DNA of 64,000 nt from Verrucomicrobiota bacterium (GTDB lineage: Bacteria; Verrucomicrobiota; Lentisphaeria; Oligosphaerales; Oligosphaeraceae), in the NCBI GenBank assembly GCA_019136135.1, contig JAGVUR010000125.1:1-64000 (forward strand), in the 5' to 3' direction. Positions within the stretch are counted from its first letter, which is position 1. Every line of letters begins with the position of its first letter. Made by a program: the position numbers and the translations under genes. Below the pieces are notes generated by a model that worked only from the letters and a program-made list of their open reading frames with translations, was not told where the DNA came from and did not search any database. Shown one piece after another: positions 1-7,892 of this stretch.

Positions 1-423
1 GTCTACGATACAATGTGGAATGGAACAAAAGAGCTTGCCCATAGAATCGCTGAGGGAATAAGATTGGAAGATCAAGAAGTCGTGGTAAAAGTATACAACA
101 TTGCAAAAAGTGATATAAACGACGTTCTTACAGAAGCGTTTAAATCAAAAACAGTGGTCGTGGGTTCCCCAACGGTAGGGAATGACATTCTCCACACTGT
201 TGCTGCATTTATGCAATATACAAAATCGAAGAAGTTGAAAAACAAGAAGGCGGCAGCATTCGGATGCTATGGCTGGAGCGGCGAATCTGTTAAAATACTA
301 AACAAGCAAATGCAGGATGCCGGGTTTGAAATCATTGGCGAAGGACTCCGAAACCTGTGGAATCCTGACGAAAACGCCAAAAAAGCAGCGATTGAATTCG
401 GGAAAACAATCGCTAAGGCATAA
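1..423 (+). CDS. A-type flavoprotein (FprA/flavorubredoxin family), C-terminal flavodoxin part, 5' truncated by window
   Basis: The frame is open at base 1 (reads VYDTMWNGTKELA) and stops at 421-423, so only the last ~140 residues are seen. The start YDTMWNGT is the FMN phosphate-binding loop of the flavodoxin domain found in A-type flavoproteins (FprA, NorV, ROO), which reduce O2 or NO through an N-terminal diiron metallo-beta-lactamase domain. A VVGSPTVGNDILHTVAAFM stretch and an AAFGCYGWSGESVK stretch match the second and third FMN loops of this family. The diiron domain, if present, lies upstream of the window. Such enzymes are typical of anaerobes handling oxidative or nitrosative stress. 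It could instead be a stand-alone flavodoxin-like protein, but the loops resemble FprA more closely. Confidence 0.8.
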   Translation, partial: VYDTMWNGTKELAHRIAEGIRLEDQEVVVKVYNIAKSDINDVLTEAFKSKTVVVGSPTVGNDILHTVAAFMQYTKSKKLKNKKAAAFGCYGWSGESVKILNKQMQDAGFEIIGEGLRNLWNPDENAKKAAIEFGKTIAKA

Positions 424-448
424 CGATATAAGGAGTTTGCATGGCTCC

Positions 449-2386
449 TTACTTCAGCTTGACCATCGAGACTGCGATGGGTGGAAGCAAAACCTGAATC
501 TTGCCGTCGGGCAACAGCTTGGCTGGCTCGCCAAACTCAAGGGCGATGCTTTGCCAAGCGCTGTTCCCGACGGTGATCGTCACATCTGCAACCTTGTCTT
601 GACTGTTGGCCATCAGGAGATAGACGAAACCATCGTGCTTCCAAGTGCGGCATGGGACATGCTCCGGTGCGCCTGATGGCTGTGGCGCCTCTTCGACCGA
701 CAGCAGGATCTGCTCGCGCTTCTTGACTTCCGTGGCGACTTTGCACACCGCACCCCAGTACTTGTCGAAGTCGTGGATGGTATAGTCTCTGACGTAGCAG
801 TGGAATCCGTAGGCTATCAGCCCATTGGCTCCGCAGGCGATGTGCTGCCAGAAGATCGACTGCAATTCGTCATCAGTTGGAAATCGTCCTGCCTTGGGGT
901 TGATGCCGCCTCGTGCCCATCCCCAATCGAATGCCTGCGGTACGTTCCACATCGGGCGAACCCCGAACATCGCTTCGTTGGCGCCGCGTGCGAATCTGGT
1001 GACCTTGTCAATCGGCTCTCGCGGAATGGGGTATGGATCGACTCCAACAACGTCGCAGGTCGGGGTAAAAGGCCTCAAGTCAACGACGGAATCCTGGACA
1101 ATCCATGTCGGGTGATCGGGATCGCATTCCTTGAAGACCTGATAGCTTTTCGCACGGAGCTTGGCCTCAGAAACCGGCGCTTCATCAGCGGTGTACCACC
1201 CCAGAAGCGCAGGATGGTCCTTGTACTTGGCGACAACCTCGCGGATCTTTTGGTGCGCTCTCTGGACCGCATCGTCCCTTGCGCTTCTGACCTCGCCCCC
1301 TCCCGCCCACGCTGCTGGGCAAAATGTCATCAATCCCCGTTCCTTGCACCAGTCGAGCACTTTTCCTTCCAATAATCCTCCATATGGCACAAGGCAGTTG
1401 AATGGTCCTTTGGCAAAGGTGTCCAGGTCTTTTTCGGCGACTCTCCCGAAGTACATTCCAAGTGGGAAGAATGGCTTGCCATTGACGATGCATCGGTTAT
1501 GGCGATCGATCCAGACCTTACGCTCGGGGAGTTTGTCCAGCCGGGCGACGGCGATGGCAGCGGATCCCAGGGTCTTGTCGCCTTCCAAGAGGCTGCAGGT
1601 GACGTCATGCGTGCCTTTTGCAAGCGCGGTTACTGGAACGGTGAGCCTGGCTTCGCCTGGGGACGGAAGGCTTGCCTCCTGTGTGCTGGCAGTTCCATCG
1701 GGGGCTGTCCAAGTGAAGACAGCCTTGAGTTCCTTGGAGTCCTTGTGGGGGTTGATGGATGCGAAGAAGGTGATATCCCCCTCGGCTACCGTGTCCCGAT
1801 AGGCATTCGTGCAGACAAAGTCCACGGGTGGATGGATGACAGGCGAAACCCTGACCCTGTCAAAAAAGACCTTGCCCTTCGATTGTTCGGGAACCAACAG
1901 AAAAATCTTGAACTTCTTGGCTGCCGGCTTGATCGCTCGTGTGGCACGACCAATCTTGACCCAATTTGAGTTTTGACTGGTAACACCATCGAAATAGAGC
2001 ATGTACACGCCTAGTTCCTTGCCGTTTTCGTCCTCGGTTTTGATGCCAATCTTAACCCCGCCGACGCGCTTGTCACAGTGGTAATTCTCTGTCCTGACCT
2101 CGACGGAGTAATCATACTCCATCCCCGTCTCCAGCTGGATATACTGTGTCGTATAGGACGCTTTAGCCGATGGCTCTTCGCTTTCCCATACAAGTCCGCC
2201 GTTACCGTTGTGCCCAACGCCACGCTCCGCTCGGAAGCCAGGCCCCAGCTTCCACCCCTCAGCAAGCCCGTCCTGCGACTTTTCAAAGTCGGCATTCTGA
2301 ATCTCAACGAAGTCAACGGCGCAGACGGATAGGCACAAGACCGCCAATAGCGACATCATTTTTGAAAAGAACAAGGATGTATGCAT
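449..2386 (-). CDS. Secreted glycoside-hydrolase-like protein: CBM4/9-like, Ig-like, TIM barrel
   Basis: This 645-aa protein has an N-terminal signal peptide (hydrophobic stretch about residues 9-23). Residues ~25-190 look like a carbohydrate-binding jelly roll of the CBM4/9 type (NADFEKS...GWKL start, FFDRVRVSP end). Residues ~195-285 look like an Ig-like domain. A TIM-barrel domain starts at ~292 (VWIDRHNRCIVNGKPFFPLG, the usual lead-in of GH2/GH42-like barrels). LGWYTADEAP (E402) is a plausible acid/base position and DVVGVDPYPIP is a strand-end motif. Residues ~575-645 form a C-terminal beta-domain. It is probably exported and acts on a polysaccharide, but I cannot assign a GH family. Translation may start at M1 or at MM 10-11; the ribosome site (AGGTG) is weak. 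It is divergent from the gene at 2887. Confidence 0.65.
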   Translation of the reverse strand: MHTSLFFSKMMSLLAVLCLSVCAVDFVEIQNADFEKSQDGLAEGWKLGPGFRAERGVGHNGNGGLVWESEEPSAKASYTTQYIQLETGMEYDYSVEVRTENYHCDKRVGGVKIGIKTEDENGKELGVYMLYFDGVTSQNSNWVKIGRATRAIKPAAKKFKIFLLVPEQSKGKVFFDRVRVSPVIHPPVDFVCTNAYRDTVAEGDITFFASINPHKDSKELKAVFTWTAPDGTASTQEASLPSPGEARLTVPVTALAKGTHDVTCSLLEGDKTLGSAAIAVARLDKLPERKVWIDRHNRCIVNGKPFFPLGMYFGRVAEKDLDTFAKGPFNCLVPYGGLLEGKVLDWCKERGLMTFCPAAWAGGGEVRSARDDAVQRAHQKIREVVAKYKDHPALLGWYTADEAPVSEAKLRAKSYQVFKECDPDHPTWIVQDSVVDLRPFTPTCDVVGVDPYPIPREPIDKVTRFARGANEAMFGVRPMWNVPQAFDWGWARGGINPKAGRFPTDDELQSIFWQHIACGANGLIAYGFHCYVRDYTIHDFDKYWGAVCKVATEVKKREQILLSVEEAPQPSGAPEHVPCRTWKHDGFVYLLMANSQDKVADVTITVGNSAWQSIALEFGEPAKLLPDGKIQVLLPPIAVSMVKLK

Positions 2387-2430
2387 TTTGAGACACCTAA
2401 ATCAGTGAAGATAAAGTTGCTTTAATTTTC

Positions 2431-2480
2431 ACCTGAATCCGTAAAGTAAAAAACGCATCGTCATTTTTACGGATTCAGGT
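2431..2480. promoter_or_regulatory. Perfect 15-bp inverted repeat between divergent carbohydrate genes
   Basis: ACCTGAATCCGTAAA at 2431-2445 is exactly complementary to TTTACGGATTCAGGT at 2466-2480, with a 20-nt spacer. It lies 45-94 bp upstream of the minus-strand start at 2386. It could be a two-site operator for a regulator, or an RNA hairpin in the leader of that gene. No T-run follows either arm, so a terminator is unlikely. The regulator is not identifiable here. Confidence 0.55.
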
Positions 2481-2776
2481 CCTATTATTGATCAGAGCCA
2501 TCACAACTATTTGCCAAAATACCAATTCAAGACATCACAGCTGAAGCCTTCCAAGCATCCACAAGAGATGTTATGAATAATCAAAGAAATACTATGTCCG
2601 TGCTCATAAAGATTGCAAGTCAGGGACTGAACAGGATTATGACGCTGAACATGCACTTTTTACTCGCATACTTTGCCATCAATAAGCCTACAAATAATCT
2701 TCCAACTCTCTCTGCGTCAAACAGGAATCCATTTTTGATGTGAAAGCCCCAAAAAACTTAAAAACTCGCAAGCTGG

Positions 2777-2806
2777 TTGATATCAAAATCCTAAATTTGT
2801 GATAAC
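2777..2806 (+). promoter_or_regulatory. Weak sigma70-type promoter candidate for the 2887 gene
   Basis: TTGATA (2777-2782) and GATAAC (2801-2806) are separated by 18 bp. Four of six bases match the -10 consensus. It sits about 80 bp upstream of the start at 2887. The support is sequence similarity only. Confidence 0.25.
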
Positions 2807-2886
2807 ATAACCAAAATGACGATAACAAAGGCAGAAGTCGCAAAGAAATCAAAGTCATCTTTGATTTAAAAAAAGGAGCAAGGACG

Positions 2887-4773
2887 ATGAATCGTTGGAC
2901 GATAACGGATAAAGGAATCGAGTGGGACGTGGCTTCAGGCGGATCGCTGCCCCATCGGGACCATCTTGAATGCAGCGGCGAACTGGCATCGCTGATCTTG
3001 ACCTATGCCGTTGCCGAAGATGGAAGCCTGACACTCGTGCAACATCCAGTGTTTCCACAACTGCGAACGATACCCGACAACACACACGGTTCATTCCAAC
3101 TGGATCTTAAGCTGGAGGACTTGCCGCAATTGACCATCGGCGGCGAAGTGCTGGTGGAAGAGCCGACAAGTTTCTCATGGGACGGAATGCTGACCATCCG
3201 TAGCAGGGTTCGCGGGCATGAAGGGATGGAGGTTGAGCGCGTGGTGAGTCCGTCGGTGGATGCGATGGGCTTTGTCAACCAGCTGGTCATCTATGGCGTC
3301 GGCGATACGGAACTGGGGATTCGCGGAAACGACAGAGTACATGTTGGTCGCGGTGCTCGTGGCGTGTATCTGGTGGAATGCAGCTTGAGCGAGGTTCCCC
3401 GCCATGTTCGTGAAGATTGGGACTACTGCGTGTTTTCCCTTTCGGTGACCGCTCGGATTGCAAATGATTCTCGCGTAACTTTATCTGCATGGGTTGAAAT
3501 CATGAAGCGCATGGCACGCGTGGACGAAATGACGGCGCCGTTGCAATTGAACACGGGTGATGCCGTGGTCGATACCGCCTTCCGGCTGGCGAAGTTGCGT
3601 GCCTGCGAAAGCATTTTCCGAACTCGCGGCGGTCTGATGCACAGTCCCGGTGGTGGTTCGTACTACGCCGCAACTTGGTGCAACGATCAGGTCGAGTACG
3701 CAGGTCCCTGGTTTGCCTGGACCAACGACCGACTGGCCATGGAGGCTTCGCAGAACGCCTACGAGCACTATATGCCGTTCATGGGACCGAACTACCATCG
3801 GATTCCCTCTTCGGTGATTTCCGAGGGGACCGACATTTGGGAAGGTGCAGGAGATCGCGGAGATGCCGCCATGTATGCCTATGGGGCAAGCCTGTTTGCG
3901 CTGGTATCAGGCGATCGAGAACGTGCATGGAAACTGTTGCCGGGAATCCAATGGACGCTGGAATATTGCCGTCGCAAGCTTAATGTTGCTGGGGTTGTGG
4001 AGTCGGATTCCGACGAGTTGGAGGGTCGATTTCCCTCCGGAAGCGCCAACTTGTGCACATCGTCGTTGTACTACGGCGGTTTGCGCCAAGCCTCCTGCTT
4101 GGCAGTTGATCTTGGCTTGCCCCCGGTTGCGGAGGAATATGGACGTCAAGCGGATGAATTGCGTCAATCGATAGAATCGTATTTCGGCTGGGAGTTGCAT
4201 GGTTTCAAGACCTATCGCTACTACGAGGGCAACACCAAGCTGCGCTCTTGGATCGGCATCCCGCTCTGCATGGGGATTTTTGATCGGGCTGAAGACACGA
4301 TTGCAGCGATGTATTCGCCGCATCTATGGTTCCATGACGGCATGCTGTCCCAGGAAGGCGAGAAGACCTATTGGGACAGGAGCCTTCTGTACGGACTTCG
4401 GGGCGCCTTTGCCGCAGGAGAGACCAAGATGACCTTCGAGAAACTGCGAACCTATTCTGAGCATCGACTTTTGGGCGACCATGTCCCCTATCCCTTCGAG
4501 GCATGGCCAGAGGGCGCCAAACGACACTTGTCTGCGGAAAGTGCCCTGTATTGCCGCATAATAACGGAAGGGCTCTTCGGTCTGCGACCCCTTTCGCTCA
4601 ATTCACTCGAGGTGCGCCCCCACCTGCCCGACGGAATCAATCACATGTCCCTAAAGGACATCCGCGCCTTCGGACGACGATTTGACATCCTGGTTGACCG
4701 CAACGCCGTCATTGTATCCGATGGCAATAGACGCTTCGTTCTCCCCGCCAATGGCGGTACCGCTGCTTGGTAG
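2887..4773 (+). CDS. Intracellular six-hairpin glycosidase-like protein
   Basis: This 628-aa protein has no signal peptide or membrane segment, so it is probably cytoplasmic. Residues ~1-215 form a beta-sandwich. Residues ~220-560 look like an (alpha/alpha)6 barrel with the aromatic- and acid-rich helices of six-hairpin glycosidases (ATWCNDQVEYAGPWFAWTND; SEGTDIWEGAGDRGDAAMYA). The C-terminus (LEVRPHLPDGINHMSLKD...GRRFDILVDR) resembles the small beta-domain closing GH78- or GH94-like enzymes. It would hydrolyse imported oligosaccharides, but substrate and family cannot be fixed from sequence reading. The start is supported by AAAGGAG about 7 nt upstream. It is divergent from the secreted GH-like gene at 449-2386 and may be co-regulated with it. 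Confidence 0.6.
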   Translation: MNRWTITDKGIEWDVASGGSLPHRDHLECSGELASLILTYAVAEDGSLTLVQHPVFPQLRTIPDNTHGSFQLDLKLEDLPQLTIGGEVLVEEPTSFSWDGMLTIRSRVRGHEGMEVERVVSPSVDAMGFVNQLVIYGVGDTELGIRGNDRVHVGRGARGVYLVECSLSEVPRHVREDWDYCVFSLSVTARIANDSRVTLSAWVEIMKRMARVDEMTAPLQLNTGDAVVDTAFRLAKLRACESIFRTRGGLMHSPGGGSYYAATWCNDQVEYAGPWFAWTNDRLAMEASQNAYEHYMPFMGPNYHRIPSSVISEGTDIWEGAGDRGDAAMYAYGASLFALVSGDRERAWKLLPGIQWTLEYCRRKLNVAGVVESDSDELEGRFPSGSANLCTSSLYYGGLRQASCLAVDLGLPPVAEEYGRQADELRQSIESYFGWELHGFKTYRYYEGNTKLRSWIGIPLCMGIFDRAEDTIAAMYSPHLWFHDGMLSQEGEKTYWDRSLLYGLRGAFAAGETKMTFEKLRTYSEHRLLGDHVPYPFEAWPEGAKRHLSAESALYCRIITEGLFGLRPLSLNSLEVRPHLPDGINHMSLKDIRAFGRRFDILVDRNAVIVSDGNRRFVLPANGGTAAW

Positions 4774-4855
4774 CTTTTCGTCCAAAAATTGGGAGGATGA
4801 CTTTTTGGGAAAACTTTTACTCGTCAACTTGTAAAGAGTTCTTTCATTAATATTT

Positions 4856-4873
4856 TATAAGCGCTTGCTTATA
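4856..4873. promoter_or_regulatory. Palindromic operator candidate for the ArsR/SmtB repressor
   Basis: TATAAGC-GCTT-GCTTATA is a perfect 7-4-7 palindrome that ends 28 bp before the repressor start at 4902. ArsR/SmtB repressors usually bind AT-rich inverted repeats overlapping their own promoter, so this is the expected autoregulatory site. TTGTAA near 4830 lies about one promoter length upstream. Confidence 0.5.
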
Positions 4874-4901
4874 TGTAAATATATTTAACGAGGAAAAGCC
4901 A

Positions 4902-5291
4902 ATGAAAACGCCTGAATACACAACTCTACAAAAGAGAAAGTTAAGAGATGTTATTTTTGGACTTGAGGACGATTTGCAACTTGCCAGGATGGCTGAGATT
5001 TTCCAATGTTTCGCCGACCCTACCCGCCTGAAAATCATCAATTCGCTATTGATATCGGAGCTGTGCGTCTATGATCTGACCGTGGTTTTGCAAATGTCCC
5101 AGCCAGCAGTATCGCATCATCTCAAGCATCTTCGCCAAATTCGCCTGGTCAAGACTCGCCGCAAGGGGAAATCCATATTGTATTCACTTGACGACGATCA
5201 TATCCGCCAGCTCTTTGACATTTGCATAGCCCATTTGGACGAAACCGACGAAAACGATCATTCACAGTATTTTCCCGGGAGGCAATCATGA
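4902..5291 (+). CDS. ArsR/SmtB-family metal-sensing repressor
   Basis: This 129-aa protein is a winged helix-turn-helix repressor. FADPTRLKIINSLL leads into the domain. MSQPAVSHHLKHLRQIRLVKTRRKGK is the recognition helix and wing, quoted here only as the region about residues 65-90. The C-terminal helix reads DDDHIRQLFDICIAHLDE, which matches the alpha5 zinc site of SmtB/CzrA (Asp and His, then His and Glu about 12 residues on). The alpha3 ELCVCDL motif is ELCVYDL here, so one of the usual cysteines is missing and metal sensing probably depends on alpha5. GAGGAAAA precedes the start. The last 4 nt overlap the start of the CDF exporter (ATGA), giving a translationally coupled operon that should be induced by zinc or a similar ion. 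Confidence 0.88.
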   Translation: MKTPEYTTLQKRKLRDVIFGLEDDLQLARMAEIFQCFADPTRLKIINSLLISELCVYDLTVVLQMSQPAVSHHLKHLRQIRLVKTRRKGKSILYSLDDDHIRQLFDICIAHLDETDENDHSQYFPGRQS

Positions 5292-6193
5292 GTCACCACC
5301 ATCACGAAGGGCATAACCACCATCATCACGGGTACAATGCCGAAATCAGCAAGCGATTTGTCATAGCAATTGCCATAAATCTGATCTATGTAATTGCTGA
5401 GTTCTATCTTGGATATCGTTATGACTCTGTTGGCCTTCTCGCGGACGCAGGACATAATTTGAGCGACATCTTCGGGATGGGGATTTCACTTGTTGCTTTT
5501 CTGATGCTGAAGAAATCCTCAAGCGAAACATTTACATACGGCTTCCGGAAAGCGACTGTTTTGGCGTCCTTCTTGAACTCAATCTTTTTGATTGTTGCAA
5601 TAGGGCTGATCATCTATGAGTGCATTGAAAAGTTTGCAGTTGGCAGCGTAGCTTCGGGCGGGGCAATCATGGTCACTGCCAGCATTGGAATAGTCATCAA
5701 CGGGATGACCGTGGTATTGCTGTCTGCCGGCAAGGAACGGGATATCAACATAAAAAGCGCCTATTTGCATATGCTGGCAGACACCTTGGTATCGGTTGGC
5801 GTAGTAGCTTCAGGCGGGTTGATCATGTTGACCAATATGTATTGGATAGATCCCGTGGTCGGGCTGACCATTGCCGGAATCATCATCTACTCATCCTGGG
5901 AACTGTTCCGCGACAGCTTTGTCCTCGTCCTTGATGGTGTGCCTAACGGAATCGATGTCAAGCATTTGCATAATGAGCTGCTGGATATACCCAATGTCGA
6001 TGGTGTTCATCACATCCATATCTGGCCCTTAAGCACAACCGAAAATGCCTTGACGGGACATGTAGTTCTCAGGGATGTCGCCTTGATTGACGACACAAAA
6101 GACAAGATCAAAGATTTCCTGAAGCAACACAATATCCAACATAGCACTCTGGAGTTCGAGTCGATTCACTACTGCTGCGCAGAATCCTGCTGA
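5288..6193 (+). CDS. Cation diffusion facilitator (zinc/cobalt/cadmium exporter, CzcD/ZitB type)
   Basis: This 301-aa inner-membrane protein exports divalent metal ions by proton antiport. It has a His-rich N-terminus (SHHHHEGHNHHHHG), six hydrophobic segments, and the paired metal-site motifs LLADAGHNLSD in TM2 and HMLADTLVS in TM5. A cytoplasmic C-terminal domain contains VDGVHHIHIW and ends with CCAESC, all typical of the ZT-1/CzcD branch. Start choice: GGGAGG at 5277-5282 is correctly spaced for ATG 5288, and that ATG overlaps the repressor stop. The frame stays open further upstream (to 5222), but that part lies inside the repressor gene. Expected regulation is relief of repression by the ArsR protein upstream. 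Confidence 0.93.
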   Translation: MSHHHHEGHNHHHHGYNAEISKRFVIAIAINLIYVIAEFYLGYRYDSVGLLADAGHNLSDIFGMGISLVAFLMLKKSSSETFTYGFRKATVLASFLNSIFLIVAIGLIIYECIEKFAVGSVASGGAIMVTASIGIVINGMTVVLLSAGKERDINIKSAYLHMLADTLVSVGVVASGGLIMLTNMYWIDPVVGLTIAGIIIYSSWELFRDSFVLVLDGVPNGIDVKHLHNELLDIPNVDGVHHIHIWPLSTTENALTGHVVLRDVALIDDTKDKIKDFLKQHNIQHSTLEFESIHYCCAESC

Positions 6194-6225
6194 AAAAAGA
6201 GTAGCAGCATTTCAGGGAGGCGAGG

Positions 6226-6306
6226 ATGAACTGGTCTGGACGTGGAATAACAATATTGTTCTTGTTTATCCCCATCATTTTAGGGAGTGTGCACAATTTT
6301 CTGTAA
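6226..6306 (+). CDS. Possible 26-aa membrane peptide, or remnant of a small membrane protein gene
   Basis: A short frame, MNWSGRGITILFLFIPIILG then SVHNFL, follows the CDF gene by 32 nt. It has a strong purine-rich GGGAGGCGAGG directly before the ATG. The N-terminus MNW.GRG plus one hydrophobic helix resembles the start of small uncharacterised bacterial membrane proteins, so this may be the surviving 5' piece of a longer gene. No clear continuation is seen after the TAA. The spacing of the ribosome site to the ATG is very short, which lowers confidence. Confidence 0.35.
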   Translation: MNWSGRGITILFLFIPIILGSVHNFL

Positions 6307-6401
6307 ATTAGCCTTTGCAATCCTCGGGCGGGATGCGAGGCGACTGTCTATTTAACCCAATTTCCCCAAGAACTGCCTTCAGCCAGACATGGGAAGCAAG
6401 G

Positions 6402-7397
6402 TCAGGATTTGGCAAAATATGCTTTTATGCCGTTTGCCAAATGATAAGCGAATCTCACAGGCACGGCATTACCGATCATCTTGTAGCCCGCGAGCAATGA
6501 ATCGTACTTGAAAATGAAATCATCGGGGAATGTTTGGACACGGGCGCATTCCCGAACTGTCAGCCGCCTATACAAGGATTCCTTGCCAGGTTCGAAAATG
6601 TGCCTGTTCGGTCCAACCTTGGGCATAACAGGCGCCTGGGGATGAATAGGAGCGTGCCGTCCACCCGCTTGAATGGTGAACGACTGCTCATCCCAAGTTC
6701 TGACACGATTCCGCGACATGAATATAGTTGAGAATCCGCCAGTAAGGTATTCGTGGTTTGGGACTTTGCATTTGTCGCCATTGGTTTTGTTTTTCGCCAA
6801 GGCAGGCATCGCCGAATCCTCCAAGTCGCCAATTGCCTCTCGCAAGGTTATTTTTTTCTTCGATGGCTTCGGGAATTGGAAGTTAATCCCCAGGTCACTT
6901 CTGATTCCCACGTAGATAACCCGCTTACGGTCTTCCGGTACATCGTAGTCAGCTGCATTCAACAAGTCCACCGAAAGGGTATAGCCAGATTCCATGAACA
7001 TTTGCTTTATGTTCTTTACTGCTTGCGCATGCCGCTTTGACAGCATTCCGGACACATTCTCGGCAAGGAAGAACTTCGGTTTCTTGTCACGCAAAAGCCG
7101 AATGAACTCGTAGAACAGCTGCCCCCTTGGGTCTTCAATACCCCTTAAGGCACCTGCTTCACTCCAGCTTTGGCAGGGCGGTCCACCAATGATTCCGTCG
7201 CAGTCAGGCACTTCCGAGGAAAGAATCTGACGAATGTCCCGATGATCCAAGAAGGTATTCTTGTGGTTAATTTCATATGTTTCCCAGATTTCCTTGTCGA
7301 ACTCATTCGCCCAGGGAATATCAAATCCTGCACGCTCAAATCCTAAATCGAGTCCTCCACATCCAGAGAATAGTGACACTAATTTCAATTTGCTCAT
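6402..7397 (-). CDS. DNA (cytosine-5) methyltransferase, M.HaeIII-like
   Basis: This 331-aa enzyme transfers a methyl group from S-adenosylmethionine to cytosine C5. Motif I is [15 protein letters not shown]. Motif IV is [13 protein letters not shown] with catalytic Cys75. Motif VI is FFLAENV, motif [14 protein letters not shown], motif [20 protein letters not shown] and motif X MIGNAVPV. The target-recognition stretch ([31 protein letters not shown]) closely resembles my recollection of M.HaeIII, so GGCC is the predicted target. The start is MSKLKL at 7397, with AAGGA 7 nt upstream; the frame extends to 7457 but without support. No restriction endonuclease lies beside it, so it appears orphan. 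It sits between the metal operon and a tRNA gene, in a segment that looks more AT-rich than its neighbours. Confidence 0.93.
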   Translation of the reverse strand: MSKLKLVSLFSGCGGLDLGFERAGFDIPWANEFDKEIWETYEINHKNTFLDHRDIRQILSSEVPDCDGIIGGPPCQSWSEAGALRGIEDPRGQLFYEFIRLLRDKKPKFFLAENVSGMLSKRHAQAVKNIKQMFMESGYTLSVDLLNAADYDVPEDRKRVIYVGIRSDLGINFQFPKPSKKKITLREAIGDLEDSAMPALAKNKTNGDKCKVPNHEYLTGGFSTIFMSRNRVRTWDEQSFTIQAGGRHAPIHPQAPVMPKVGPNRHIFEPGKESLYRRLTVRECARVQTFPDDFIFKYDSLLAGYKMIGNAVPVRFAYHLANGIKAYFAKS

Positions 7398-7532
7398 CCT
7401 GTCCTTATTTTTCGCAAGCGCGCATATGTGGGCGCGACAAATTTTATACTCTATCATCGATGTTATAATCTAAGTCATTTTAGGCTTGTTTCAACCTTGC
7501 GAGCCGTCGATTCCACCCCCAAATCAGCACAC

Positions 7533-7564
7533 AAAAAAAGCTTTTCCCCGTTTTGGAGAAAAGC
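7533..7564 (-). terminator. Rho-independent terminator of tRNA-Val
   Basis: Read on the minus strand, GCTTTTCTCC-AAAAC-GGGGAAAAGC forms a stem with one G-T wobble and is followed by seven T. It starts 12 nt after the tRNA CCA end. Confidence 0.85.
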
Positions 7565-7575
7565 ATTTATGTAGC

Positions 7576-7652
7576 TGGTGCGCGCAACTGGACTCGAACC
7601 AGTGGCCTCCACCGTGTGAAGATGGCGTTCTAACCAACTGAACTATGCGCGC
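7576..7652 (-). tRNA. tRNA-Val (anticodon CAC)
   Basis: The 77-nt cloverleaf on the minus strand has acceptor stem GCGCGCA/TGCGCGC, D stem GTTC/GAAC, anticodon stem CCATC/GGTGG with loop TTCACAC (anticodon CAC, reads GTG), T arm ACTGG-TTCGAGT-CCAGT, discriminator A and an encoded CCA. All stems pair. Confidence 0.95.
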
Positions 7653-7730
7653 ACATCAAAATTACTTGATTACTATATGACATCAACATGAAAAAGCAAG
7701 AGATGAATTTATTTTTCCATACGGGAAAAC

Positions 7731-7890
7731 TAAGGAGTCGTTTAAAAATTAAGGCAACAGTTCCGGAATTGTTTTGAGCCGGTTTTCCCCTGTCCTGGAA
7801 GGAGCGTATGCGCATACGCGACTGACAGGACGGGGGAAAGGCGACCAAAAGAAACCGGAAATGTAAACTTAATTTTTTAACGGCTCCTAA
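7731..7890. mobile_element. MITE-like palindromic element
   Basis: Bases 7734-7887 form one long imperfect palindrome. The end GGAGTCGTTTAAAAATTAAG matches the inverted complement of the other end with few changes. The middle blocks TTCCGG, TTTCCCC and GTCCTG recur inverted, and the centre is the perfect 16-mer GCGTATGCGCATACGC at 7804-7819. TAA flanks both ends (7731-7733, 7888-7890), a possible target duplication. It has no coding capacity. It lies between tRNA-Val and the 3' end of the serine hydrolase gene. No second copy is seen in this window. Confidence 0.6.
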
Positions 7891-7892
7891 GG

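Larger units (their letters stand above)
2387..2886. other. Divergent intergenic region, no gene seen
   Basis: This 500-bp AT-rich spacer separates two divergent carbohydrate genes. I see no convincing ORF with a ribosome-binding site. It contains the perfect inverted repeat at 2431-2480, close to the minus-strand gene, and a weak promoter candidate for the plus-strand gene at 2777-2806. The plus gene has a strong Shine-Dalgarno (AAAGGAG near 2873-2880). Confidence 0.6.

Noticed and set aside
5222..5287. Longer N-terminus for the CDF exporter
   Set aside because: It would start inside the repressor gene. ATG 5288 has a well-spaced GGGAGG and gives the usual His-rich N-terminus.
7398..7532. 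Restriction endonuclease partner of the methyltransferase
   Set aside because: No frame of adequate length exists on either side; the flanks are the metal operon and tRNA-Val.
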